Shown one piece after another: positions 27,104-36,349 of a stretch of DNA of 64,000 nucleotides. The position numbers were made by a program, and so were the translations under genes. The notes beneath the pieces were generated by a model that searched no databases, was not told the origin of the DNA, and was given only the letters and a program-made list of their open reading frames with translations. Location of the stretch: assembly GCA_951813045.1 (NCBI GenBank), contig CATOTF010000002.1, positions 3,100,001 through 3,164,000 on the forward strand, in the 5' to 3' direction. Position 1 is the stretch's first letter, and every line of letters begins with the position of its first letter. Source of the DNA: an uncultured Rhizobiaceae bacterium (GTDB lineage: Bacteria > Pseudomonadota > Alphaproteobacteria > Rhizobiales > Rhizobiaceae).

Positions 27104-28003
27104 TCAACGGGCATTTAGATCGCTCAATATTCTCAAGAATTTCGAGGTAATTGGATTGAGAGGTATGCCGGTAAGCTGGATGGCGCTCAACGGTCTTGAA
27201 AGTTGCGGGTGTTCAAATGGTAAAAACACCAATTGGTCTTCCAGATAAGGCCTGGTTGTTTCGACCGGCATTGTTGTAATCAGATCAGTACCCGCAACGA
27301 TTTCCAGTGCGGACCGTATGGAATCCGTTTCACAGACAATTTGAATTTGTCGAACACCCGAGGCAAACATCGCGGCTTCCGTTTGTTGTCGAAGGAGGCT
27401 GCCACGGGAATGAGCAAGCCAGGATTCCGCTTCAAGATCGCGGATGGTAATTTTCTTTTTGCCAGCCAATTGATGACCGACGCGACACAACACGCCCACC
27501 CTGTCATCCGTGAGTGGATGAGACGTTAATCCTTCCGACTGCTCTGCAAGACTGTGCGGTGCGATGATCAGGTCGATTTTCCCCCGTTCCAGCAGAGTGT
27601 GTAACTCCGGTACGAGACCAGATTTCAATTCAATCGTGCATCCCGGATTTTCATTGATAAATTTTGACAAAACATCCGACAAATATCTGCCCGCAACAAT
27701 CGGTGGAGCACCCAATCGCAATTCGCCCATCTGACCGGAAGCAATGTCTTCCACGTGGCCTGATGCCTGCACTTCCGCCATGCGGATGGCGAGGCCGTTT
27801 TTTGCAGGTCTCAGCGCAACGCCATTTGGTTCGGACCGCCGGCCATCGCGCTGAAACAGCGGGGTTCCCAATCGCTGCTCCAAAGATTTCATATTTCGGC
27901 TCAGGGCCGATTGGGTAAGTCCAAGCCATTCAGAAGCCAGTTGAAAAGAACCTGCCTCAACAATTGCAGACAGTTGAGCGAGATGACGTGGATCAAGTTT
28001 CAT
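27104..28003 (-). CDS. LysR-family transcriptional regulator
   Basis: 299 aa. N-terminal HTH (HLAQLSAIVEAGSFQLASEWLGLTQSALSRNMKSLE) and a periplasmic-binding-like effector domain (MGELRLGAPPIVAGRYL onward). It is divergent from the TAXI-TRAP/sulfatase operon with 88 bp between, the usual arrangement for a LysR activator of the adjacent operon. The inducer is probably the imported compound or a product of the sulfatase. Confidence 0.9.
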   Translation of the reverse strand: MKLDPRHLAQLSAIVEAGSFQLASEWLGLTQSALSRNMKSLEQRLGTPLFQRDGRRSEPNGVALRPAKNGLAIRMAEVQASGHVEDIASGQMGELRLGAPPIVAGRYLSDVLSKFINENPGCTIELKSGLVPELHTLLERGKIDLIIAPHSLAEQSEGLTSHPLTDDRVGVLCRVGHQLAGKKKITIRDLEAESWLAHSRGSLLRQQTEAAMFASGVRQIQIVCETDSIRSALEIVAGTDLITTMPVETTRPYLEDQLVFLPFEHPQLSRPLSAIQLTGIPLNPITSKFLRILSDLNAR

Positions 28004-28091
28004 AGCAATTTGCGATTAGTTGGGTCAAAAATGTTATTATACGCAACGAAACCAGCAATGCTATGTTTAGCGAAATCATAGGGAGGAATTC

Positions 28092-29096
28092 ATGTATCAT
28101 TCAAAAAAGATTATCGCTGCCGTAACCGCTTGTGCACTGGGGGCAGTTATGTCCGCATCGGCATCAGCCCAAATCCATAAAGGTGAAACTGCCGGAGTTG
28201 GTGGTCCGGTTCACACCATGTTTGTTGCCTTCGCCAATCAGGCCGGAAAGGCCGGTGTGGAAATTCAGGTTAATGCCGGACAAACACTGACCAAGTCCAT
28301 GCTGAAAGGTGCAAAGGGCAATATTGCTTTCTTTTCTTCGGTACCTGCGCTCGCCAAACTGATGGCTGGCAAAAAGGCCATGTACAAAAAGATCGACGAA
28401 GCTCCTGAACTGGCAAAGAACCTTCGCGCGATATTGGGGTTCAAAGCGGGCGCCTATCATCCTGTGACTTTGGCCGGGTCAGGCATTGAGAAGTGGGAAG
28501 ACCTTAAGGGCAAGACTGTTTTCACCGGTCCGCCTTCAGGATCGGCATCGCGCACCTCAGAAGCAGTGATTAAGATCATCACTGGCTACGAAGCAGGCAA
28601 GGACTACAAGGCCGTTCGTCTCTCCTGGGGCGAAGGTTACTCCGCCTTGGCGGATGGCAAAATTGACATGATGGTGCGTCCCGCTGAGGTGGGTTCGGCC
28701 AAGATTGAGCAATTTGGTCTATCTGGCGAGTTCCGTGTGCTCTCCATCCCTGATGCGGCACGCGACGGAGAAGCCATGCAAAAGCTTTTTGGCAACCCAG
28801 GACGTGGCATGATGGTTTTTGACGGAGATGTCTATAAGGGCCAACAGACAAAGGGCAGCATCACGGCATTGGGTTTCTTTCAATTTGTCGGAACCCACAA
28901 GGATATGGACGAAGAAGTTGTCTACAAGGCCACCAAATCGTTCTGGGAAAATCTTTCGGAAGTTCAGGCAACCGCTTTCTTCCTGAAGGAAGTCACCAAA
29001 GAATCTGCCTTCACGTCGATCAATGTGCCGCTGCACGCTGGTGCTATTCGGTATTATGAAGAAGCCGGATTTAAAATTCCGGATGGCCTTCGCTGA
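28092..29096 (+). CDS. TAXI-family TRAP transporter solute-binding protein
   Basis: 334 aa with signal peptide (cleavage near SASAQ) and GGAGG ribosome site. TAXI-type features include the SKSMLKGAKGNIAFFSS-like region and SGSASRTSEAVIKI near residues 155-168. TAXI receptors pair with fused membrane subunits, as here. Ligand unknown; an organosulfate is plausible from the sulfatase downstream (inference). Confidence 0.88.
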   Translation: MYHSKKIIAAVTACALGAVMSASASAQIHKGETAGVGGPVHTMFVAFANQAGKAGVEIQVNAGQTLTKSMLKGAKGNIAFFSSVPALAKLMAGKKAMYKKIDEAPELAKNLRAILGFKAGAYHPVTLAGSGIEKWEDLKGKTVFTGPPSGSASRTSEAVIKIITGYEAGKDYKAVRLSWGEGYSALADGKIDMMVRPAEVGSAKIEQFGLSGEFRVLSIPDAARDGEAMQKLFGNPGRGMMVFDGDVYKGQQTKGSITALGFFQFVGTHKDMDEEVVYKATKSFWENLSEVQATAFFLKEVTKESAFTSINVPLHAGAIRYYEEAGFKIPDGLR

Positions 29097-29112
29097 TCAG
29101 GGTCAGTTTGAT

Positions 29113-29150
29113 GGTGGCGCGGCCCCGGTTGCCGCGCTACCAATATTTTT
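29113..29150 (+). terminator. Hairpin terminator/attenuator between TAXI receptor and permease genes
   Basis: An 11-bp stem with one G-T pair (GGTGGCGCGGC / GCCGCGCTACC) and 7-nt loop is followed by AATATTTTT. Same position relative to the transporter genes as the hairpin at 2000-2031. Confidence 0.75.
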
Positions 29151-29176
29151 CCAAGCCAAAATGAAACGGTTGTGTA

Positions 29177-31105
29177 ATGGCTGAAGGCACAAAACCTCAA
29201 AGCCAAATGATGCTTGTGATTGCCTGGGCGTCCACGCTTGCTTGTATCATTTTGGGAGCCATTGCTCTTTACAGTTCCGGCATTGGTTTGTTGGACCCCA
29301 AAATGCACCGTTCTGCGGGTTTTGCATTGGCACTGATCGTTGGCATCGCGGTTTCCCAGAAAAAGCGTGTGGAAGCGACCGGTTCTCCGGGCGGGTTCGG
29401 CGCGGTGCAGTATCTGATTGATTTTGCCATGCTGGTTGCCGGTCTTTGGGCAATCTGGTCCTTCCATTTTGTTCAAACGGAGATGGAAGAAGCTCTCTAC
29501 GATGTAACCCCAGCCGACGCCTGGCCTGCCATTGCCGGTGTTGCTGTTTTCCTGGAACTCTGTCGCCGTCTTTGGGGCTGGGGTTTATTTTCCGTCGGCG
29601 CACTCGCGGTGCTTTACCTCCTGTTTGGGGCAAACATGCCCGGCATCATGGCTCATACTGGTTTTAGCGTAACCGAAGTTTCCGAAGCGCTCTGGTATAA
29701 CACGAACAAAGGCGTGTTCGGTTCGATTACCAACATCGTCTTGTCGACAGTGTTTATCTTCATCATTTTTGGCGTATTGCTGGAGGGAACCGGGGCCGGT
29801 GACACACTCCTGAAATTCGCAATTCTAGCAACTGGCAGAACCCGTGGCGGTCCGGCTCATGCGGCTATTTTGGCATCATCCATGTTCGGCACCATGTCGG
29901 GCAGCACTGTGGCGAACATCGTCGGTACCGGAACTTTTACGATTCCGATGATCAAGAAGCGCGGGTTCTCGCCAACCTTTGCGGCAGGCATTGAGGCCAC
30001 CGCCTCTTCCGGTGGCCAGATCATGCCACCGATCATGGGAGCGGCGGCTCTGGTAATGGCGGACCTCACGGGGGCGGGTTATCTAACCGTTATCGTTGCG
30101 GCCCTTTTGCCTGCACTATTTTATTACTTCAGCCTGTTCAGTGCGGTCACCGTTGAAGCGCGGCGGCAGGGCATTGAGGTCAAACCGGTCCAGATTGAGG
30201 ACAAAATCACCAACGTGGACAAGATCAACTCGATCCTTTTCATAGGACCCATCGCGACGGTCATCGGTGCACTTGTTCTGGGTTTTTCCACTTCAGCCGC
30301 GGGCTTTTACGCGGTCATTGTTTTGACCGTTCTCTCAGTCATCAATCCTGATGTGCGCAAAGATCCCATGCGGTTGGTTAGATCCTTCATTAAGGGCAGC
30401 CAATCCGGTGCAACCCTGCTCATCGCGATTGCTTCCATCGGCATATTGGTCGGCTCTCTCGACTCCACGGGCCTCGGTTTGAAACTGGCCAATGTGATTG
30501 CCACCATCCGGGGGGAAAGCCTGTTTTCGGCACTCGCGGTCGCGATGATCGGCGCATTGGTGCTTGGCATGGGCATGCCGACATTGCCCGCTTATCTGAT
30601 CATCATTTTGGTCATGGGACCGGCTATTCAGGCTTTGGGCCTCAGCATGCTCACCGCACACATGTTTGTTTTCTACTATGGCGTTGCTTCGTCTCTCACG
30701 CCACCGGTCGCAATAGCCGCCTATGCCGCGGCACCGATTGCCGGGTCAAACCCGTTGATGACAGCACTCATGTCGTTCCGGTTGGGCATGGCTAAATTCA
30801 TCATACCTTTCATTTTCGCTTTCTACCCAACCATCCTGATTGTGGAAGAATTTCACTTCGTCACATTCGTATGGATTGTAGCCCGAACGCTGTTTTGCAT
30901 ATGGCTCTTCTCGTCGGCACTAAGCGCCTATGACAGAAACAAACTAACCGTTGTCGAGGTGGTTTTGAGGTTTGCAACGGCGTTCGCGCTGTTGGTGATC
31001 AGCCCTTTGATTCACGTTCCTGCTCTCGTTGTGGGGGCACTTTTGATCCTTTGGGATATCCGCAGAAATAATCCGCACCTTGCGACGGGAGATAAAAACA
31101 CATGA
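29177..31105 (+). CDS. TRAP transporter fused permease (DctQ-DctM, TAXI type)
   Basis: 642 aa. The N-terminal 150-odd residues hold about four helices (small subunit); the rest is a DctM-like large subunit with SSMFGTMSGSTVANIVGTGTF near 232-252 and the repeated GMGMPTLPAYLIIILVMGPA near 457-476. The fusion is standard for TAXI systems. The sulfatase start overlaps its stop (ATGA). Confidence 0.92.
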   Translation: MAEGTKPQSQMMLVIAWASTLACIILGAIALYSSGIGLLDPKMHRSAGFALALIVGIAVSQKKRVEATGSPGGFGAVQYLIDFAMLVAGLWAIWSFHFVQTEMEEALYDVTPADAWPAIAGVAVFLELCRRLWGWGLFSVGALAVLYLLFGANMPGIMAHTGFSVTEVSEALWYNTNKGVFGSITNIVLSTVFIFIIFGVLLEGTGAGDTLLKFAILATGRTRGGPAHAAILASSMFGTMSGSTVANIVGTGTFTIPMIKKRGFSPTFAAGIEATASSGGQIMPPIMGAAALVMADLTGAGYLTVIVAALLPALFYYFSLFSAVTVEARRQGIEVKPVQIEDKITNVDKINSILFIGPIATVIGALVLGFSTSAAGFYAVIVLTVLSVINPDVRKDPMRLVRSFIKGSQSGATLLIAIASIGILVGSLDSTGLGLKLANVIATIRGESLFSALAVAMIGALVLGMGMPTLPAYLIIILVMGPAIQALGLSMLTAHMFVFYYGVASSLTPPVAIAAYAAAPIAGSNPLMTALMSFRLGMAKFIIPFIFAFYPTILIVEEFHFVTFVWIVARTLFCIWLFSSALSAYDRNKLTVVEVVLRFATAFALLVISPLIHVPALVVGALLILWDIRRNNPHLATGDKNT

Positions 31106-32673
31106 GAAAGCGCCCCAATTTTCTCTTTATCATTACAGACCAGCACCGCGCGGATCATCTGGGATGCTATGGTAATAATATTGTTCGCACCCCGAACATT
31201 GATGGCCTTGCATCTAAGGGAACACGGTTCGATCGGTTCTATGTGGCCAATCCAATTTGCATGCCCAACCGGGCATCCATCATGACCGGACGCATGTGTT
31301 CTGTTCATGGTGCACGCCACAATGGCATTCCGCTTTCCCGCGATCACACGACATTTGTTGAATTGCTCCGTGATGCTGGATACAGAACAGGACTGATCGG
31401 GAAATCTCATTTGCAGAGTTTCACCGGTCTGCCAGCCAGCAATCAGTTCAAACCTGCTGAAGGCAAACACGTACCCTCAAAACACTTGCGCGACGCCTAC
31501 AAAGAAAATCGGCAATCTGCCTATTATGACAACGAATTGATTTCCAAATGGGTCCGCCCTTTATCAGAACGCATCGATGGTGATTTTTACGGGTTTGAAC
31601 ATGTCGAGGTGGCAGCTGATCATGCAGATCGCGCATCGGGTGATTATCTGCTTTGGGCAAAACAGCAGGATCCGAACTTTGCGAGTCTTGTTGGGCCTGA
31701 AAACGCGCTACTCGACAATCGCATCAATGCGCCCCAGGCCTGGCGGACCGCCGTACCGGAAGAACTATATTCCACCAGCTGGATCGCCAATCAATCCGAG
31801 CAATGGTTGAGTGAACGCGCAAAAGATGATGCGCCATTTTTTCTGCAAATGTCATTTCCCGATCCTCACCATCCATTCACGCCTCCGGGCAAATATTGGG
31901 ACATGTATGATCCCGCAGATATGAAACTGCCCGCCTCGTTCAGTAAGGGAAAATTGCCGCCGGTTCTGGCCATGCAGGAGGCCCTGAAAACCGGAACAGA
32001 CGCACGTGACAATCAAAACCCGTTTGCGGTGACTGAAGATGAAGCCCGTGAAATCATCGCATTAACGTTCGGCATGATCACAATGATCGATGATGCTATC
32101 GGCCGCGTGATGAAACAATTGGATGCGCTGGGTCTGGCAGAAGACACTGTGGTTATCTTTACCTCTGATCACGGTGACTACATGGGCGACCACGGATTGA
32201 TGCTGAAACTGCTTCTGCATTACCTGAGCATCATTCGTGTGCCGTTTGTCTGGCATGACCCTACTGGGATGGTGGCACAACAGACAAACGCGTCGCTCGC
32301 GTCATCCATTGATATTTCGGCCACCATTTTGGAGCGAGCAGGCATTCAACCCTTCAATGGCCTTCAGGGGCGGGACCTGTTCAGCACCGAACCGCCGGAA
32401 GCAATCATTGTCGAAGAAGACAGCCAGCGCACAATGACCGGTTTCGACCGACCTCAGCGTGTTCGAACAATGGTCACCGACCGATACCGTATGTCCCTGC
32501 GCGAAGGTGAAGATTGGTCAGAGCTTTATGATCTTGAAAATGATCCGTTGGAAATGGAAAATTTATTTGATCAATCCGGCCACGATGCTACACGCAAATC
32601 TTTGACAGAGCTCATGCTGCGGAGAACCATTGCCTTGCAAGACCGGGCACCATTGCCAGCCTATAGAGCTTGA
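31102..32673 (+). CDS. Sulfatase (formylglycine-type, cytoplasmic)
   Basis: 523 aa alkaline-phosphatase-fold hydrolase. ITDQHRAD (Asp13, Gln14) begins the metal site. CMPNRAS (Cys53 to Arg57) is the C-x-P-x-R signature in which Cys becomes formylglycine. FTSDHGDYMGDHG near residue 355 supplies further metal ligands. There is no signal peptide, so it acts in the cytoplasm on an imported ester. Sulfate ester hydrolysis is most likely; phosphonate monoester hydrolysis is an alternative within the family. No formylglycine-generating enzyme gene is seen in the window. Confidence 0.85.
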   Translation: MRKRPNFLFIITDQHRADHLGCYGNNIVRTPNIDGLASKGTRFDRFYVANPICMPNRASIMTGRMCSVHGARHNGIPLSRDHTTFVELLRDAGYRTGLIGKSHLQSFTGLPASNQFKPAEGKHVPSKHLRDAYKENRQSAYYDNELISKWVRPLSERIDGDFYGFEHVEVAADHADRASGDYLLWAKQQDPNFASLVGPENALLDNRINAPQAWRTAVPEELYSTSWIANQSEQWLSERAKDDAPFFLQMSFPDPHHPFTPPGKYWDMYDPADMKLPASFSKGKLPPVLAMQEALKTGTDARDNQNPFAVTEDEAREIIALTFGMITMIDDAIGRVMKQLDALGLAEDTVVIFTSDHGDYMGDHGLMLKLLLHYLSIIRVPFVWHDPTGMVAQQTNASLASSIDISATILERAGIQPFNGLQGRDLFSTEPPEAIIVEEDSQRTMTGFDRPQRVRTMVTDRYRMSLREGEDWSELYDLENDPLEMENLFDQSGHDATRKSLTELMLRRTIALQDRAPLPAYRA

Positions 32674-33126
32674 ATATCATCCTGGGTAAAAACCGATTTC
32701 CAAGGGTCTATATTTGGATGGGGCAATACAAAAAGCTTCCTCAGTTCGTGTTAACAATTGCATCCACACGTCACCCGAAGTGAGATCAATCACATTCGCA
32801 AAGTTGATAGCTCGGAGAGATTTATCCCTCATTCCAACAACATATAAAACAACATGCCACTTATGGAGGCGAGCGCACTGTGATCGATCAAAACATCAAG
32901 ATCAAAGACCGCTTCGGTGAATCTTTTCTAGCGTTAAAGACACTGCGCCAACGGCTGGTAAGGGCCGCCTTTGACAATACCAACACACAATCAATGAATC
33001 GATGGGAGGTCTGCAGCGATGCAGGTTTCTCGGACGCCACGCTCGAATTTTGAGTCGCGGGTAGTGATTGTCTGGCGTCGGAGAAGCGCTCAAGCACGGA
33101 ATCGCATGAGGTTTAGCTGAGATGGT
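32674..33126. other. Intergenic stretch with two short open frames of uncertain status
   Basis: On the minus strand a frame ending at 32677 is open for about 72 codons, with an ATG at 32832 giving 51 aa (starts MRDKSLRAINFANVIDL); it abuts the sulfatase stop. On the plus strand, see the 57-aa frame at 32880. Neither resembles a family I know. The IS91-type element boundary probably falls in the right-hand part. Confidence 0.3.
32880..33053 (+). CDS. Possible small protein, 57 aa
   Basis: GTG start with a GGAGG site ten bases upstream. Sequence begins VIDQNIKIKDRFGESF and ends SDAGFSDATLEF; charged, with no membrane segment or known motif. It may be a gene remnant next to the IS91-type element. 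Not recognised. Confidence 0.3.
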   Translation: MIDQNIKIKDRFGESFLALKTLRQRLVRAAFDNTNTQSMNRWEVCSDAGFSDATLEF

Positions 33127-33393
33127 TCAGCGGGTTCTATGGGGATTTGGGCGGCATTGTGGGGTTTGGATTGTCTGACAGGGTAGAGTTACCACCGAAC
33201 TGATGCCGGTTTTGGAGGCCATTTGGGCACGATTTCGCCTCGGTTTCTTCCGTTTAGGCAGATCGGGGCATAGCGTTTTGGTTCTGCCGTTTGTTTTGCA
33301 CATATCGGCAGTGTCGTCTGCCATTCGGCGGACGGTTAGGCAGGTCTGCTGATATGTGCGCGCCGTGTTCTGGGCCATGATTTGGATTGTCAT
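33127..33393 (-). CDS. Possible small ORF downstream of IS91 transposase
   Basis: 88 aa, basic and rich in Thr, Arg and Cys, with its ATG overlapping the transposase stop (ATGA). It may be a passenger or simply the 3' end of the element. No domain recognised. Confidence 0.3.
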   Translation of the reverse strand: MTIQIMAQNTARTYQQTCLTVRRMADDTADMCKTNGRTKTLCPDLPKRKKPRRNRAQMASKTGISSVVTLPCQTIQTPQCRPNPHRTR

Positions 33394-34664
33394 GCGGCGG
33401 TCTTCTTTGATTTTGGTGGTGCTCTTGGTTGCTGTTTAGGCGCGAAAGCCTTGCCGATGATCAATCGTCCGCCGCAGCATGGGCAGGGCAATGCAAGAAC
33501 ACGGGGTTGTTCATCGGCACCTTCGACGGGATCGCCATTATCATGATCCGTGTCTGGCGCTTTGGCTTTGAGCAGGTTCCTGATCAGGGTGATATTGTTG
33601 GCTCGATTGCCGTTTCCCAAGAAGCCGTAATGGCGGATGCGATGCTGGCCTTTTGGCAGGACATGGATCAGGAACCGCCGAATGAACTCATCGGTCTTGA
33701 GGGTCATGGTTTTGTGTCTGCACCTTGCGTTCGGGGGACCATCGACGCGGTAATCCTTGACGCGGAAAGTGACATGATTTGCGTCGAAACGGATCAGGCG
33801 ACTATTTGAGATCGCAACCCGGTGGGTATAGCGCGACAGATATGCCAGCACCGCTTTAGGTCCGGCAAATGGCTCCTTGGCATAAACGACCCATTCGATT
33901 TTGCGCAAAGGTTTGAGGAAAGCATCAAAGGCGGGCTTATTGACAAGGTGGGCGTGATCGCCAAAGAAACGCATCTTCCCGGCGTTGTGCAACCTGACCA
34001 GTTCTTCCAAAATGAGACGCCGGTACAAGCGAGACAGAACACGCACGGACAGGAAGAAGTTCTTCCGGCTCGCTATCCATGCGCTCCGATCCGGTGATAG
34101 TCCGCCGCCCGGTACGATCATGTGGACGTGCGGGTGGTGCGTCATCGCCGATCCCCATGTGTGCAGTACCGAGGTGATGCCAACTTGCGCACCGAGATGT
34201 TTTGGATCGGAGGCGATTTTGATCACCGTGTCTGCACTGATCCGCATCAGCAGATTGTAGATCTCCGGTTTGTTTTGGCGCGCGATGTCAGCGATTGGCT
34301 TTGGCAACGTGAAGACGAGATGGAAATACCTCACAGGCAACAGTTCGGCCTCTCGTGCGACCAGCCATGCCTTTGCAGCACTCGCCTGGCATTTTGGACA
34401 GTGTCTGTTCCGGCATGAGTTGTAGGCGATGTGCTCGTGGGCGCAGTCTTCGCAACGCGTAACATGACCGCCGAGCGCGGCCGTGCGGCAGCGTTCAATC
34501 GCTGACATCACTTTCAATTGGTTCAGGCTGATGCGCCCGGCATTAGCCGCGCGCCACGCAGCACCATGGTCGCGGAAGATATCCGCAACCTCCAGACAAG
34601 AGGCGTTGGACGAGCCCCGGCGATGATGAATGCGAGGACCGCGACCAAAAGATGGACGGGGCAA
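33390..34664 (-). CDS. IS91-family transposase (HUH, rolling-circle type)
   Basis: 424 aa. N-terminal zinc-finger-like region (CEDCAHEHIAYNSCRNRHCPKC, cysteines near residues 71-92), HUH metal motif HPHVHMI near 178, and SRYTHRVAISNSRL with the probable nucleophilic Tyr. Full length, so potentially functional. It moves single-stranded DNA by a rolling-circle mechanism. Confidence 0.92.
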   Translation of the reverse strand: MPRPSFGRGPRIHHRRGSSNASCLEVADIFRDHGAAWRAANAGRISLNQLKVMSAIERCRTAALGGHVTRCEDCAHEHIAYNSCRNRHCPKCQASAAKAWLVAREAELLPVRYFHLVFTLPKPIADIARQNKPEIYNLLMRISADTVIKIASDPKHLGAQVGITSVLHTWGSAMTHHPHVHMIVPGGGLSPDRSAWIASRKNFFLSVRVLSRLYRRLILEELVRLHNAGKMRFFGDHAHLVNKPAFDAFLKPLRKIEWVVYAKEPFAGPKAVLAYLSRYTHRVAISNSRLIRFDANHVTFRVKDYRVDGPPNARCRHKTMTLKTDEFIRRFLIHVLPKGQHRIRHYGFLGNGNRANNITLIRNLLKAKAPDTDHDNGDPVEGADEQPRVLALPCPCCGGRLIIGKAFAPKQQPRAPPKSKKTAA

Positions 34665-34670
34665 GGCAGA

Positions 34671-35597
34671 TTATGAGGACTTGCGTTTGGTCCTTTTGCG
34701 TTTGACCCCATTCAGATTATCCAATGGGCTTTCCACAGCTGCAATCATTCCAGTGGCAACGCTTGCATAACGCGCCGTTGTTGTGAGCTTGGTATGACCC
34801 AGCAGTGCCTGAATGACCCGGATGTCCACACCACTCTCCAGCAAATGCGTTGCAAACGAATGCCGCAACGTGTGCAATGTAACGGGCTTGGTGATCCCGG
34901 CGGCCCGCGCTGCTTGCTTGAACAATCGCGAGATCTGGCGGGAAGAAAGGTGCTTTCCGTTATATCCTGGAAATATCAAACGGTCTTCACGTGCGATACT
35001 CTTATCCTGACCGGTTGGGCGTTCTTTCCACCAGTCGCGCAGCAGGCCCAGAATATCGGAAGGCAACATAACGTTGCGATCCTTGCGCCCCTTAGCCTGC
35101 ACAATGCGGATGATGTTTTGGGCGCTGTCTATATCGCCGACTTTAAGTCGAACAACTTCGCCTGCACGTAGCCCGCAACCGTAAGCCAGTGATAACATCA
35201 CCTTCGCCTTCAGGCTCGGTGCCATGGCCAGAATACGCTTCACTTCCTCCTTACTGAGAACCAGCGGCACCTTTACTGGCTCCTTGAGGCTGAATATCTC
35301 CGCCACCAAATCGTGTCGCCGCAGCGTCACCCGGAACAGAAACTTTACGCCGGTCATGGTCTGGTTGCGCGTGCAAATGCTCGCGCCACTCTCGATCAGA
35401 TATTCCTGAAAGTGCTTCACATCATCGGGTGTTGCCGTGTCGGGAGAACGATTGAGCCAGGCTGCAAAACGCTTGCAGGCGCGCAGGTGACTGGTCTGCG
35501 ATGCCTTACCCAGATTGCGCCCTTTCATATCCGAAATCATGCGGGCACGAAGCGGCGTTGTGGAAGTCGGCGTCCGGGGCAATGTCTGAATGGTCAT
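34671..35597 (-). CDS. XerC-like tyrosine integrase associated with IS91 element
   Basis: 308 aa. N-terminal core-binding domain and C-terminal catalytic domain with CGLRAGEVVRL (Arg), HTLRHSFATHLL (His, Arg) and LLGHTKLTTTARYA (His, Tyr). Located six bases before the transposase gene on the same strand, as in related IS91 elements. Basic C-terminal tail. Confidence 0.9.
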   Translation of the reverse strand: MTIQTLPRTPTSTTPLRARMISDMKGRNLGKASQTSHLRACKRFAAWLNRSPDTATPDDVKHFQEYLIESGASICTRNQTMTGVKFLFRVTLRRHDLVAEIFSLKEPVKVPLVLSKEEVKRILAMAPSLKAKVMLSLAYGCGLRAGEVVRLKVGDIDSAQNIIRIVQAKGRKDRNVMLPSDILGLLRDWWKERPTGQDKSIAREDRLIFPGYNGKHLSSRQISRLFKQAARAAGITKPVTLHTLRHSFATHLLESGVDIRVIQALLGHTKLTTTARYASVATGMIAAVESPLDNLNGVKRKRTKRKSS

Positions 35598-35935
35598 GGG
35601 AAAAATCCTCCGTCAATCGAGGCAAAAGCACCTCGAGACAAAGGAACCGCGATCAACTCCCCAACAGCAAATCTGACATAGTCAATACAAAACCAAACAA
35701 CGCGCCCCAACTATCGCGAAGCGATTTAGTGCTGGAGCCCCATTTTTACCGATGCTGCAATGCGAACAAATGGCCGCTTGCCTGCTTTGCTAGGTTGCGG
35801 AGAGAATTTTCCAGCCATTCCAGCAACCAACATCACGGCTGTGGAAACCGGAAAGCGAATTGAGTTTAGAAACTATGTGACAGCGACGAAGCGTTGCGGC
35901 AGGATGATCCCAAGTTTCTGGAGGAGAACGGTACA
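35598..35935. other. Intergenic stretch, probable IS91-type element end
   Basis: 338 bp with no supported gene. It carries the small hairpin at 35713-35725 and, near its right end, the AGGAG site of the GFA-family gene. Confidence 0.5.
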
Positions 35936-36349
35936 TTGAAGATCGACGGGATGTGTCATTGTGGCGAAATTACTTACGAAGCGGAACTCGATCTAGCCAA
36001 AGTCGGGATATGTCATTGCGATGATTGTCAGGCCCTCTCGGCCTCTGCCTTTCGCACAATTGCTTTTGCACCCGAAGAGGGTTTCAAGATATTGACAGGC
36101 ACGCCCAAGCACTACGTGAAGGTAGGCGACAGTGGCAATCCTCGCATTCAGGCGTTCTGCGCCGACTGTGGTTCGGGGCTCTATTCTTGTAGCACCGAGG
36201 AACGCCCCGCGGCTTACAACATCCGCGTCGGAACCATCCGGCAGCGCGGCCAAATTTCTCCGAAATTTGAGTGTTGGACGCAATCACGTCTCGGATGGAT
36301 GCCGGAAATAGACGGCACAGCAAAGTTTGATCAAAATCCAAATGCTTAA
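35936..36349 (+). CDS. GFA-family (glutathione-dependent formaldehyde-activating-like) zinc protein
   Basis: About 137 aa from a TTG at 35936 with AGGAG nine bases upstream; an earlier TTG at 35894 is possible. Zinc cysteines: CHCG near residue 6, CHCDDC near 29-34, and CADCGSGLY near 78-86. The family binds zinc and has been linked to S-hydroxymethylglutathione formation, though most members are uncharacterised. Overlaps or abuts the methyltransferase start. Confidence 0.82.
   Translation: MKIDGMCHCGEITYEAELDLAKVGICHCDDCQALSASAFRTIAFAPEEGFKILTGTPKHYVKVGDSGNPRIQAFCADCGSGLYSCSTEERPAAYNIRVGTIRQRGQISPKFECWTQSRLGWMPEIDGTAKFDQNPNA

Larger units (their letters stand above)
33127..35740 (-). mobile_element. 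IS91-type (HUH transposase) element with associated integrase; ends approximate
   Basis: Two adjacent minus-strand genes, a XerC-like integrase followed by an IS91 transposase, form the standard layout of the alphaproteobacterial IS91 subgroup. IS91 elements lack inverted repeats, so the limits are uncertain. A small hairpin (ATCGC-GAA-GCGAT) at 35713-35725 may lie near the upstream end. The limits given are estimates. Confidence 0.65.

Noticed and set aside
32677-32895. Possible KaiB-like fragment on the minus strand
   Set aside because: A short LYVVG-like stretch recalls KaiB, but the rest does not fit; the frame is too short to support the call.
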